Shown here in pieces: positions 39,425 through 48,400 of a DNA stretch of 64,000 nucleotides. This DNA comes from Diploptera punctata (taxonomy: Eukaryota; Arthropoda; Insecta; Blattodea; Blaberidae). Location: the NCBI GenBank assembly GCA_030220185.1, contig JASPKZ010007534.1:247001-311000 (forward strand). Direction: 5' to 3'. A program made the position numbers and the translations under genes. The notes beneath the pieces are model-generated. The model did no database searches. It worked only from the letters and a program-made list of their open reading frames with translations, and had not been told where the DNA came from. Position 1 is the first letter of the stretch; the number at the start of each line of letters is the position of its first letter.

Positions 39425-40020
39425 TTTTCTGGGTGAGGTTTTTATAGGAGTTTTTCCTCACCTGTAAGACAAATGTCAGGAAAACTTCAAGGCCCAAACG
39501 GTCCCCGAAATCATATGGTCATCATCATCATCCTTATCATTATCATCCGATTCCGATTGAGGGTCTTACCACTTTTCAGCGGTTGCCCTTTTACCAGCCG
39601 GCTGCTGGCCCTTCACATCCACATGTGTCAATCACAGAGGTAGATGATCAACAGCCAGTGTAGAGGTGACATGTGGTCAGCATGTCGAGTCCCCCAGCCG
39701 TTATAGCTGGTTCCTCAACCTGGAGCCGCTACTTATTGTAGCTACCCAATTGCCTCACGATGCTGGGTGGGCACCGGTCCCATACTGGCCGAAATACCAT
39801 GAGAAAATTTCCTCCCCCATGGAGACTCGAACCAGCGCAAGTCCCGTAGTTCTGCGCCAAGGCTTCCTACCTTAACCGCTCGGCTACGGCGCGGGACCAT
39901 TATCATTCACCGGTGTGGAAAGAAACGGGAAGCTATCACACCTACAATTCCATAGTAAAGCTGCAAGCATGACATGAAAATGCTATGATTGCAGTGAAGG
40001 ACCTGCCTTCGGGCAGATGG
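39425..40020 (-). mobile_element. SINE family C containing a nested family A SINE
   Basis: Family C in reverse occupies 39425-39547 and 39898-40020 (CCTCACCTGTAAGACAAATG; then GGTGTGGAAAGAAACGGGAA). It is split by a family A copy (39548-39897). The repeated CATTATCAT(C/T) at 39538-39547 and 39898-39907 is the target duplication. Confidence 0.85.
39548..39897 (-). mobile_element. SINE family A, nested, reverse
   Basis: Full-length reverse copy: the tRNA-like head complement (CTTAACCGCTCGGCTACGGC) is at the right end and the body end TTCCGATTGAGGGTC at the left. Better preserved than its host SINE, in keeping with later insertion. Confidence 0.9.
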
Positions 40021-40795
40021 ATAGTACATTACGATACGAGTGAAATAAGTGACGTTTTATAAATCACATAATATAATAGTATTGCGTACTATTTTCCGCA
40101 CCACAAGTATTGATATAAATTTGATGTAATAATAATTTATATTAGCGTCGCCCAGCGGTAGAAATTCGACAACAATTCATTAAATTTTTAAGTTTGTCAC
40201 AAATACGTCATAATGCATTAATTTTCGATTCATTATAAAAATATTAACGATAGGAAATTTGTGGTATAGCTTGGCTAAGCCATATTTTAAAAACAGTAAC
40301 ACGTCATTTGACATTTGTATACTATTTAAATTTGCATTTGGCCTATTATTATGTGTACGGTAATATAGGCCTCTTCTTCTTTTTTGTCTCTCACTCCGAT
40401 CTGTCAATGTTCTATGTCGAGGCATAATGGAATTAGGTGCGAATATGTAGATATAAAAAAAAATGTAATGAAATTACTGAAACCAAGATTAGACAGGGTT
40501 TAATTTAAATTTAAATAATAAAATGTACTCACTTTTTTAAACCACTGATAATAAATACGCGAGAGTAAGTCAATTCACATTGTTGCTGCACAATTTTCTT
40601 TTTACAACAATGCACTCTCAGTATGAACGTAAACAAACGAATGAGTAATACACATAAATTCCTTAGAGACAATTTATTTTATTTTGTTTAATTTAATTTA
40701 TTTGTAACACATGTTATACATACATTATATTTTTCTGCTCTCCTTCTCTATATGAACTTTAATTGTGCCACATATCACACTCCTCCGTATATAGA
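40021..40795. other. no supported feature
   Basis: AT-rich. A minus-strand frame (40180-40425) opens MPRHRTLTDRSERQKRRR, which resembles a basic N-terminus of DNA-binding or transposon proteins, but it has no recognisable domain and no partner exon. Confidence 0.3.
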
Positions 40796-40799
40796 TTAT

Positions 40800-41190
40800 A
40801 ATTTTTTTTTTTCAAATGGCCCAGGTTTGTCTTTCGACATTCCTGATTTCTCTCCTGGCGTGGCGTACTTCTAACCCCCTTCTGAGGTTGGGGCGCTTGA
40901 AAGGCGGGGTTAGGTTGTCCCGATGATATGATGGCTGAAGATGATAATGGTGCGCCAGGAGAGTCCCTAATCCTAAGCTTAACCAAAGATGAATATGAAT
41001 GTTGATGATTGCGATGGCCATATGATTTCGGGGACCGTTTGGGCCTTAAAGTTTTCCTGACATTTGTCTTACAGGTGAGGAAAAAGCCCGATAAAAACCT
41101 CACCCAGAAAAACTGTCCCGACCGGGGATCGAACCCGGGCCCGCTGCGTGACGAGGCAGCACGCTACCCCGAGACTACAACGGTGGACAT
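40800..41190 (+). mobile_element. SINE family C, extended copy
   Basis: The right part (41010-41190) is the standard family C body and reversed tRNA-like end. The left part (40810-41000) has extra G+C-rich sequence (GGCGTGGCGTACTTCTAACC) that may be a longer 5' version of the family. Confidence 0.7.
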
Positions 41191-41576
41191 ACAGTTTATA
41201 ACTGAAATCCGTGTTTTATCTTTATGTTAGAGACTGAAAATTGAATTGTGTAAACTTGTTGCCATGGAAACACATTATTTTTAAATAAGTATTGTTGCCT
41301 GTGTCGCCATTTTAACATCACGTACAATTGGGGAATAGCAATTGGTATAATTATGGAAAGTGGATACTATGTATCTAGTGATGGCTTGCATGTGCAGAGT
41401 TAATGCTGAACACAAAGATACGAATTGGTGGTAATTACCAAGAAATGTTGTGCGAACGATTAAATAATAAATGAACGATAACTGGATTTAGTTCATCATT
41501 TTTAACTAGTTCATTGTTGGAAAAAATATATTATTTGATGTGTGCGATGTTAAAACCTAACCAAAATGTGATTTTC
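41191..41576. other. no recognisable feature
   Basis: Unassigned sequence. Confidence 0.35.
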
Positions 41577-41584
41577 CTAATAAC

Positions 41585-42307
41585 TAGGGCGAGGCAATTA
41601 ATGATTTTGCATCTTTTTCTTATGAAGGTTAAAACACTGCTGGCATATATGACAATGTATGGCATTAAAAAACGGATTGAATAAAATCGATTCGTTAGGG
41701 CTTTTTTTTTTTGCATTTTCTTAACTTCTTTAGGGATAGGTCATTTTTTTGGCAATTTTTAGGTCATTTTGAGCATTTTTTACACTTTTCCGGAAGACTG
41801 TAACATTATTTGCATTTGATTTAAGATTTTTTACTATAATTCAGTATTTTTTCTTTGTCAATACAATTTCTTGAAATTAAGTAGTTGTTTTGCTAACTAC
41901 TACCCCTATTTTTTAACGTATGTGCATAATGAACCCTGCCCACTTCTATGAATTTTATTCAATTTCTTAGAGCTTATGCTAGCTTCTACCCTTATTCTGA
42001 TTGTTAACTGCAATTCAAAATTGCTGTAAAAGTGCACTGTGTAATTGAAATAGATTTTCTGCAATAGAAGGTACTGTAACATGTATTTTTTAATACTTTT
42101 CTTTTTATATTTTGATGTTAAGTTAAATTCTATGTAATTCAGTAATCAAGTGAGTACTTAATCTAATAAACAGTATTTGTATTGGTAATTCTTAACTTTT
42201 TATTCGTCATTTTTTATTTTCTTGGTCATTTTTTGCATTTTTAGGTCATAAATGCATTTTTATTTTGCATTTTTACCAATTTATAGATCATTAAATGCAT
42301 TGCCCTA
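41585..42307. mobile_element. hAT-like MITE
   Basis: Ends TAGGGC...GCCCTA with matching inner bases (GCAATTAATGAT against GCATTTAATGATC in inverted sense). An 8-bp near-perfect target duplication CTAATAAC/GTAATAAC (41577-41584, 42308-42315) fits hAT transposition. The interior is AT-rich with reiterated TAGGTCATTTT and TTTTGCATTT motifs near both ends, as in many hAT subterminal regions. No transposase. Confidence 0.65.
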
Positions 42308-42479
42308 GTAATAACTAACGCTTAATAAAAAACAACTAAAAACCAAGGTTAGTGTGAATTTATCTTTGTTAGCTTTTAAATTGAAGACAGACGTGTTTAA
42401 AACTGTTATATAACTCAAGTTTTATTCTTTAGATATCGGAAATGGAATGATGTGTATTAACTATTATCTAATATATAGT

Positions 42480-43315
42480 CTTCTTCTTCTTCTTCTTCCT
42501 TTCATGTGATAGACCTAGTGGTCTGTTACGGTCTCAATCCAACGTTTGAAGGATCTGGCCAAAGATCTCTTGCCTGGTGGCTGGTAATTTAAGATCTGAC
42601 GTGGTATTCTTGTTCTGCCCATTCTTCTTACGTGAGATTTCTAGTTGTTTCTGTATTTTTGTATATATTCCATGACTGATTCTGTTTGTAATTCTTTGAG
42701 AATCTCAGAATTCCTTTTATGGTCTGTTCTTGAGTAACCCGCAGTACGTCTCATAAATTTCATTTCTGCCGCAGTTAGTCTTTGTTCATCTACAGTGCGA
42801 ATTGTCCAGGCCTCACTGCCGTAACATAATATGGGTCTGGCCAGTGTTTTATAAATTCTAGTTCGTGTGTGTTGCTGTACTGCGTTTGGCTTGAAAATAT
42901 TATTTATAATTCCTGTTACTCTGTTAAATTTTATAATTTTTTGACTAAAATCTTTTTCCTCTTCGTATGTAACTTGGTATCCGAGATAGTTAAATGTGTT
43001 AGTTTCTTCTAATATTTTATTATTAATAACAATTTTACTGCGAACTGGGTCTTTTCTTAGGAAAGCCATGACTTTAGATTTTTCTGTTGAGATTTCCATG
43101 TTGTAGTTTATTGCAATTTGGTGAAATGAGTGGACTGAACGTTTAGGTCATCTTCTGATTACGCTATAAACACAATATCATCTGCAAATAATAGGGTGTC
43201 TAAATTATATAATCTATTAAGTGGTATACTGCCATGTGGTTGTAGTCTCCATTCTTTAATAATTGAGTTCATGTATATTATGAAGAGCATTGGTGAAATA
43301 CTATAATATATAGAC
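42480..43315 (-). mobile_element. family B LINE fragment
   Basis: The longest family B frame (42641-43099, 152 codons): MEISTEKSKVMAFLRKDP, FNYLGYQVTYEEEKDFSQK, LARPILCYGSEAWTI, MKFMRRTAGYSRTDHKRN. Upstream (43100-43310) are the decayed FADD-type catalytic block and palm. The (GAA)n tail complement is at 42480-42498. 5'-truncated. Confidence 0.85.
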
Positions 43316-43489
43316 CAAATTTATAATGTGTTCGCGTTCTGAAAACCTGCATCAAAGGGGGCTTGGCCCCCTCAACCCGCCAAACTGCTTAACAAACCAT
43401 AAAAATGCGTGTAAATATGAAGTAAAATATAATAAACTAATTGAGTTGGTGTTTACTTGATGAAAATCCATATTCATTAATTAAATAAA
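43316..43489. other. no recognisable feature
   Basis: Includes a GGGGGCTTGGCCCCC hairpin near 43357-43371. Confidence 0.35.
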
Positions 43490-43620
43490 AATAAAACTTA
43501 GTTTTATTTGATTTTCATATTTATTAAGATATAATTCAGTGACAGCTGTTTCGGTACACTGTACCTTCTTCAGACAAATTAGAATTGTGTTATTATAGTA
43601 CATATCAACTGATCTAAGCA
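43490..43620 (-). mobile_element. Penelope-like element terminus, family V
   Basis: A short end fragment recognised only by its hammerhead core and flanking sequence; the rest of the element is absent and no inverted partner was found nearby. Confidence 0.5.
43536..43578 (-). ncRNA. hammerhead ribozyme-like motif, family V
   Basis: Minus strand: CTGAAGA (43573-43567), extra A (43566), helix II GGTAC/GTACC with a three-base loop (43565-43553), GAAA (43552-43549), helix III ACAGCTGT, then C before ACTGAA. Helix I starts T-A, G-C, then an internal mismatch. Core complete. Confidence 0.6.
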
Positions 43621-44019
43621 ACAATACAACAATAATTTATTTACATTTTTTAATTGTTCGCCGCCATATTGAAAATGAATGTGACCAACAATAGTTCGTT
43701 TTATGAATATCAAGCATCGTTCACTAGTTCAAATGAAGCGATCCTTGTATCGTTCATACAACATTTCTTGGTAATTACCGAGTTGGTTTATGGTTTAGCT
43801 ATTCAGTAAATGGTTGTTGAAATAAAAATGCGTGGATATAAATTTCCCTCACTTCTCATTATTGTCCATATCTGTTAGGATATTTTCGTGTTGAGACTTG
43901 AAAGTAGTTTTGATGTTCCTTAGGACAGGTTACTGGTCCGACGCTAAGTAGTCCAGTGGTAGGGCTGCTACCTTTAAGTCTCTGGACACACATTAGGATA
44001 CTGCATTTACTCAGTACCC
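43621..44019. other. no recognisable feature
   Basis: Unassigned sequence. Confidence 0.35.
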
Positions 44020-44401
44020 GATGGAACGGTTCTACCGCCGTGACTCGGTCCTCAGAGCCTTGTTTGTACAGAGACTTAGATCTGCTGAAATGAGATATCT
44101 TCGGAGGACTGCAGGATACACACTACTAGATCATAAAAAAAATGAATACATCTTAGAAGAATTACACATGGAACCTTTAGAAACAAAATTTCTGATTATA
44201 AGTCAAGATGGATGCAACATGTTCATCGAATGGAAGATCACAGAATACCCAAACAAATGTTAAGATATCAACCTGCAGGAAGAAGAAGACCAGGACGTCC
44301 ACTCAAAAGAGTTTTGGATGGTGTTTCTCTTGAGGCCGAAACAGGTCAACAAATGGCCTAAATTCGTGAATGTACTATGATGATGATGATGATGATGATG
44401 T
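44020..44401 (+). mobile_element. family B LINE 3' fragment with (GAT)n tail
   Basis: Encodes [20 protein letters not shown] and, after a frameshift, [20 protein letters not shown]. Ends in ATGATGATGATGATG at 44378-44401. Very similar to the copy at 59650-60110. Confidence 0.8.
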
Positions 44402-44599
44402 TTCGATACTAGTAAAATTCAAGGTAAGTTTTCCATTGAGGTGTTAGTTCACAGTAATATAATGTACGGTTAAAACTATAAAATAGTTACCTTGTAGGTC
44501 CGTCTCCTCAACTTAAGTTGTTTTAAAACTCTGTAGGCCTTTCGGGACTAGTCCCAGAAATGGACAACTCTCACGTACACTGGTAAAGAAACATTAAAA

Positions 44600-45127
44600 T
44601 TGGCCAACACACTAAAAAAGCTCGATAAGAATATAAATATAGCCTACAGAACTGATAACAAATTAAACAATTTAATAAACAACAACATCGAAGAAATAGA
44701 TGAATTCCACAATAAAGACATCTACAAATTAACATGTACAGACTGCAATAAATTCTACATTGCGAAAAGTAACAGAAGCTTCAACATTAGATTCAAGGAA
44801 CATTTCAGAGATTTCATTAATAATGGAGGAAAATCAAGTTACGCAAAACATGTAATTCAGGCTGGACACCATATGCATAACATCGTTAACACCCTCACAA
44901 TAGTACATAGAGAAAACATTCCAACGAGAATAAATATACTGGAGGAAATCGCAATCCTAAGAGAAATCAACAACAACCTGATTCTCAATGAATACACACC
45001 CAGTCCACACAATCCTCTGTACAAAATTCTCACAACAAAGTCAGTGCTTCAACAAGGGTCAACAATTACGGACTTAATACATTCTGCTGATGATAGGACT
45101 AGTCCTGAGAGGCCTACAGAGTTTTAA
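44600..45127 (+). CDS. PLE linker and GIY-YIG endonuclease ORF, 5'-truncated
   Basis: An uninterrupted 175-codon frame. Residues about 8-35 are the PLE linker (NINIAYRTDNKLNNLIN). The endonuclease follows: DIYKLTCTDCNKFYIAKSNR (GIY-like and YIG-like motifs, here IYK and YIA), SFNIRFKEHFRDF with the catalytic Arg region, and SSYAKHVIQAGHHM. The usual Gly of YIG is replaced by Ala (YIA), which may weaken catalysis. The reverse transcriptase is missing. The stop lies inside the hammerhead end. Confidence 0.75.
   Translation: MANTLKKLDKNINIAYRTDNKLNNLINNNIEEIDEFHNKDIYKLTCTDCNKFYIAKSNRSFNIRFKEHFRDFINNGGKSSYAKHVIQAGHHMHNIVNTLTIVHRENIPTRINILEEIAILREINNNLILNEYTPSPHNPLYKILTTKSVLQQGSTITDLIHSADDRTSPERPTEF
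45081..45122 (+). ncRNA. hammerhead ribozyme-like motif, family VI
   Basis: Helix I ATTCTG (45081-45086) with CAGAGT (45117-45122); CTGATGA (45087-45093); extra T (45094); helix II AGGAC/GTCCT; then GAGA where GAAA is expected (45107-45110); helix III AGGCCT; A before the cleavage point (45116). The left terminus (about 44537-44565, minus) keeps GAAA but has lost part of CTGATGA. One core base is changed, so this copy is probably slow or inactive. Confidence 0.55.
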
Positions 45128-45289
45128 AACAAATTAAGTTGAGGAGACGGACCTACAAGGTAACTATTTTATAGTTTTTAACCGTACATTTCATTAGTGA
45201 TGTTTACTTTCTGTCCCAGTCGCTTAGTGTCCTGTTCTATTTAAATGAGCTACATGTGTAAACAAGATGGTGTTTTTCTTGTAGACAAA

Positions 45290-45475
45290 ATGCGTTGCGT
45301 CTACTTATTTGTGATGTGCGGGCTGCTGGTGTGCCAGGCTGATGCGGACTGTCTGTTGAACACCCCACAGGGCACTCTCCTAGGATCCACTTGGCAAACA
45401 CTACAGGGTAACGACTTCTGCTCCTACCAGGGAATACCGTACGCGGCGCCGCCTGTTGGAGACCTCAGGTTCAGG
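45290..45475 (+). CDS. carboxylesterase exon 1
   Basis: ATG at 45290 in context ACAAAATG, just after an acceptor-like ttttcttgtag (45284), so a 5' UTR intron is likely. It could also start at an in-frame ATG at 45245, but that would bury the signal peptide. 62 codons to donor AGG/gtaagt. Confidence 0.85.
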
Positions 45476-48400
45476 GTAAGTATTATAACTAGGGCCCGGA
45501 ATTTGATGAAATGTCGTCTTTGTTATGAGTTGTCAGAGATTACGCACATTAATAATTAAGTGTAATGTGCAATAAATATGTTAGATGTACGATGAGGTTT
45601 TTATAGGTCATTAAAATTCATTTTTTCATAAAGTGATTTTACAAATTATATTATTTTCAGTCCGATCATCTTACCTCAATATTAATGTTGATTTGTTCTT
45701 GGACATGCTTCAAAACAATTCTGTTTTATCGTCAGCTTGTCGAGACTGGTTTGATTTATGTTGCACAACCTGGATGTCAATGTCAGCTCCATCCTGTGGT
45801 TGGCCAAAGAACCTCCAAACAAGGTCACACTCGGTCGGTATTTTAAAATTCATAACTCTGTTTTTGTTCTTCTGAATATAGATTTTTTTCCCAAATAGTC
45901 AGCTCTTTTGTATTTTCTAACTGTTTTAATAATTTGGTGTCTGAAAAACATAATATAAATTCAGACACTAAATTATTAAAACAGAAAATACAAAAGAGCT
46001 GACTATTTTGGAAAAAATTCTATATTCAGAAGAACAAAAACAGAGTTATGAATTTTGAAATACTGACGGAGCGTGACCTTGTTTGGAGGTTCTTTGGCCA
46101 ACCACAGGATGGAGCTGACATCGACATCAAGGGTGTGCAACATGATGCAACATAAATCAAACCAGTCTGGAAAACCTGACGATAAAACAGAATTGTTTTG
46201 AAACATGTCCAAGAACAAATTAACATTACTATTGAGGTAAGATGATCTGACTAAAAATAATATAATTAAAATAACCTCAAAATATCACCTAATATTAAAT
46301 ATTTATTTTACAAATTTTATTTGTAATTTTAGGTCACTTTATTTACCTTTCGTACTTTTATTCGCCAGTTTCTAAATAATCGATGGTCAGATGTTCATTT
46401 TTATGTATTAGAATAGTTTTCCCAGTCAATAATTTAACCATTATTTGTCTTACACCATTTTTAATTAATAAACTAATAATTGTAGGGCTCGGCTGTAAAA
46501 AATGGTAACTGACAAATTCTTGAAAGTTGAATTGTAGCATATAAACTGTGATATGTGACCTCTTGAAGCTTTTGCCGCACGTAGTTTTTACATCCGTCAA
46601 TAGATAGCAGATGTATTGCCACGGTAAATAAAATTACTTACTTACTTACTCACTGGCACTATCGAACCCGTAGGTTCATGGCCGCGCGGACATACGCTCT
46701 CCATACATCCCTATCCTGAGCTAATACTTTCCAATCATTCCCTGTATAATCTACTTCCCTCAAATCATAGTTAATGTTATTCTCCCACCTCATTCTTGGT
46801 CTACCAATTAGGCGTTTTCCCTCTGGCTTTCCTACAAGAAGCTTCCATGCAAGTCTTTTATTCCCCATACGTGCAACATGTCCTGCCCAACGCAGTCTAC
46901 GAGACTTAACTGTTCTTATTATATCTGGCTTCCTATAAAGACCATGTAGTTCATTGTTATGTAGTCTTCTCCATTCTCCTGTCTGTTCATCTCTCTTTGG
47001 TCCAAAAATTTTCCTAAGTACTTTATTCTCAAATACTTGTAATCTCCTTTCCTCCCTTAAAGTAAGAGTCCATGGTGGAGTGGCGTGCGTGCTTAAATGA
47101 TCCCGAGAGCTATGCCGGCGGTAGCATTGCTGCCGATAGGGTTACCCATGCCGGACTGGTCGAAGGTGATAAGCCAGACGAAAAAAGTACCTTGGTCGAA
47201 AGAGTGACGATCTTTCACCATAAAAATACAACCGTCAAGAAATGCGGACATGGGTTCAAATAAAATTACGTGCACCAAAAGCTTCAAGAGGTCTCATATC
47301 ACAGTTTATAAGCTACAACTCAATTTTCAAGAATGTGTCAGTTGCCATGTTTTACACCCGAGAGCTTCAATTATTAGTTTATTAATTACTATGAAATTTA
47401 TAATTTTTCGTTGGTCATTTTTTACAGTTTTAGGTCATTTTAAGGGTATGTTATAGGTAATTTTTCAAACATTTTAAGGTCATAAACATCTTATTCTTCT
47501 TCTTCCTCTACACATAAAAGCTGGTAGCTTGTTGCGTGTTCATTCACTACAGGTCCGGGGTAATTTATCAGTCCGGCTTACTTCGTGAATGTTTCTGTGA
47601 GTAATTGAAAATGTTACATCTTGGAAGTTAGTTACTAGCCCTTCTTCTACGATGGGTATCTCTTTTAGTCTTGAACCTGCTTCCATGACCTGCAAGGCAT
47701 GGGAGGCCCTGTGGGTAATTACACTACTGCATATATAGCTCATCATAAACATCCGGGCGCTAAATATAACTGTATAGGCCGCGGTGGTCTAGTGGTTATG
47801 TTATGAAATAAAATGCAGTACGATACAAGGACTGAAGTCGTATGCATTATTTTTTAAAATGATGGTCTTGTCTATGAATTTTAATATAAACATGTGGACT
47901 GTGTCTTGTTATGTTTTCAGGGACCTGAGCCTCCGACAGGTTGGGACGGAATACGAAACGCAACACAAGCAGGAAACATGTGCATGCAGAAAGTGCTGTC
48001 TGTTTACTACGGCAAGGAGGACTGTCTCTATCTCAATGTCTTCACTCCACAGGTAAACACAACCAGTCACAATTTCAATTTTTTTTCTATTCTCATCCAT
48101 TTCAGTTACCGAGAAATAAATTACAAAGAGCTGCGACTTTTTTAAGGTCACCATCAGGCATATACATACAGATAAATTTGGACCGCGGTCCCGAAACCGA
48201 GTATTTCGACCAGGTTTTCTACGGTTTCCCCTGGCAAACCCAAAATAAAGCTGGCCGCAGCGTCAATAGCTACTAATTTAATACTACAAGGACAAATGGG
48301 CTGAAGACTTGGAACCCGGGGTTCCACTCTTTACCGAAGAATTATAATATCCAGAACTAGTGCCCTCGAAAAGTGTTCGAAAAGTGTTCGAAAAGTGTTC

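Larger units (their letters stand above)
44474..45186 (+). mobile_element. Penelope-like element family VI with terminal inverted repeats
   Basis: The left terminus (44474-44580) is the inverse of the right terminus (45084-45186), sharing GTAGGTCCGTCTCCTCAACTT. Between them is an open PLE C-terminal frame. This is the most compact and best preserved PLE unit in the window. Confidence 0.85.
46465..47395. repeat. inverted repeat flanking a LINE and a SINE
   Basis: About 115 bases at 46465-46585 recur in inverted orientation at 47276-47395 (blocks CCTCTTGAAGCTTTT and AACTAATAATTG). A foldback or TIR element into which the intervening LINE and SINE later inserted would explain it. Confidence 0.65.

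Noticed and set aside
44600..45127. Host gene for a GIY-YIG endonuclease
   Set aside because: It lies between inverted PLE termini with the PLE linker and lacks introns or a start context; it is an element fragment.
46605..47270. Composite LINE-family H element
   Set aside because: Family H abuts family A LINE pieces twice (47068 and 56763), but orientations and LINE breakpoints differ, so chance adjacency is simpler.
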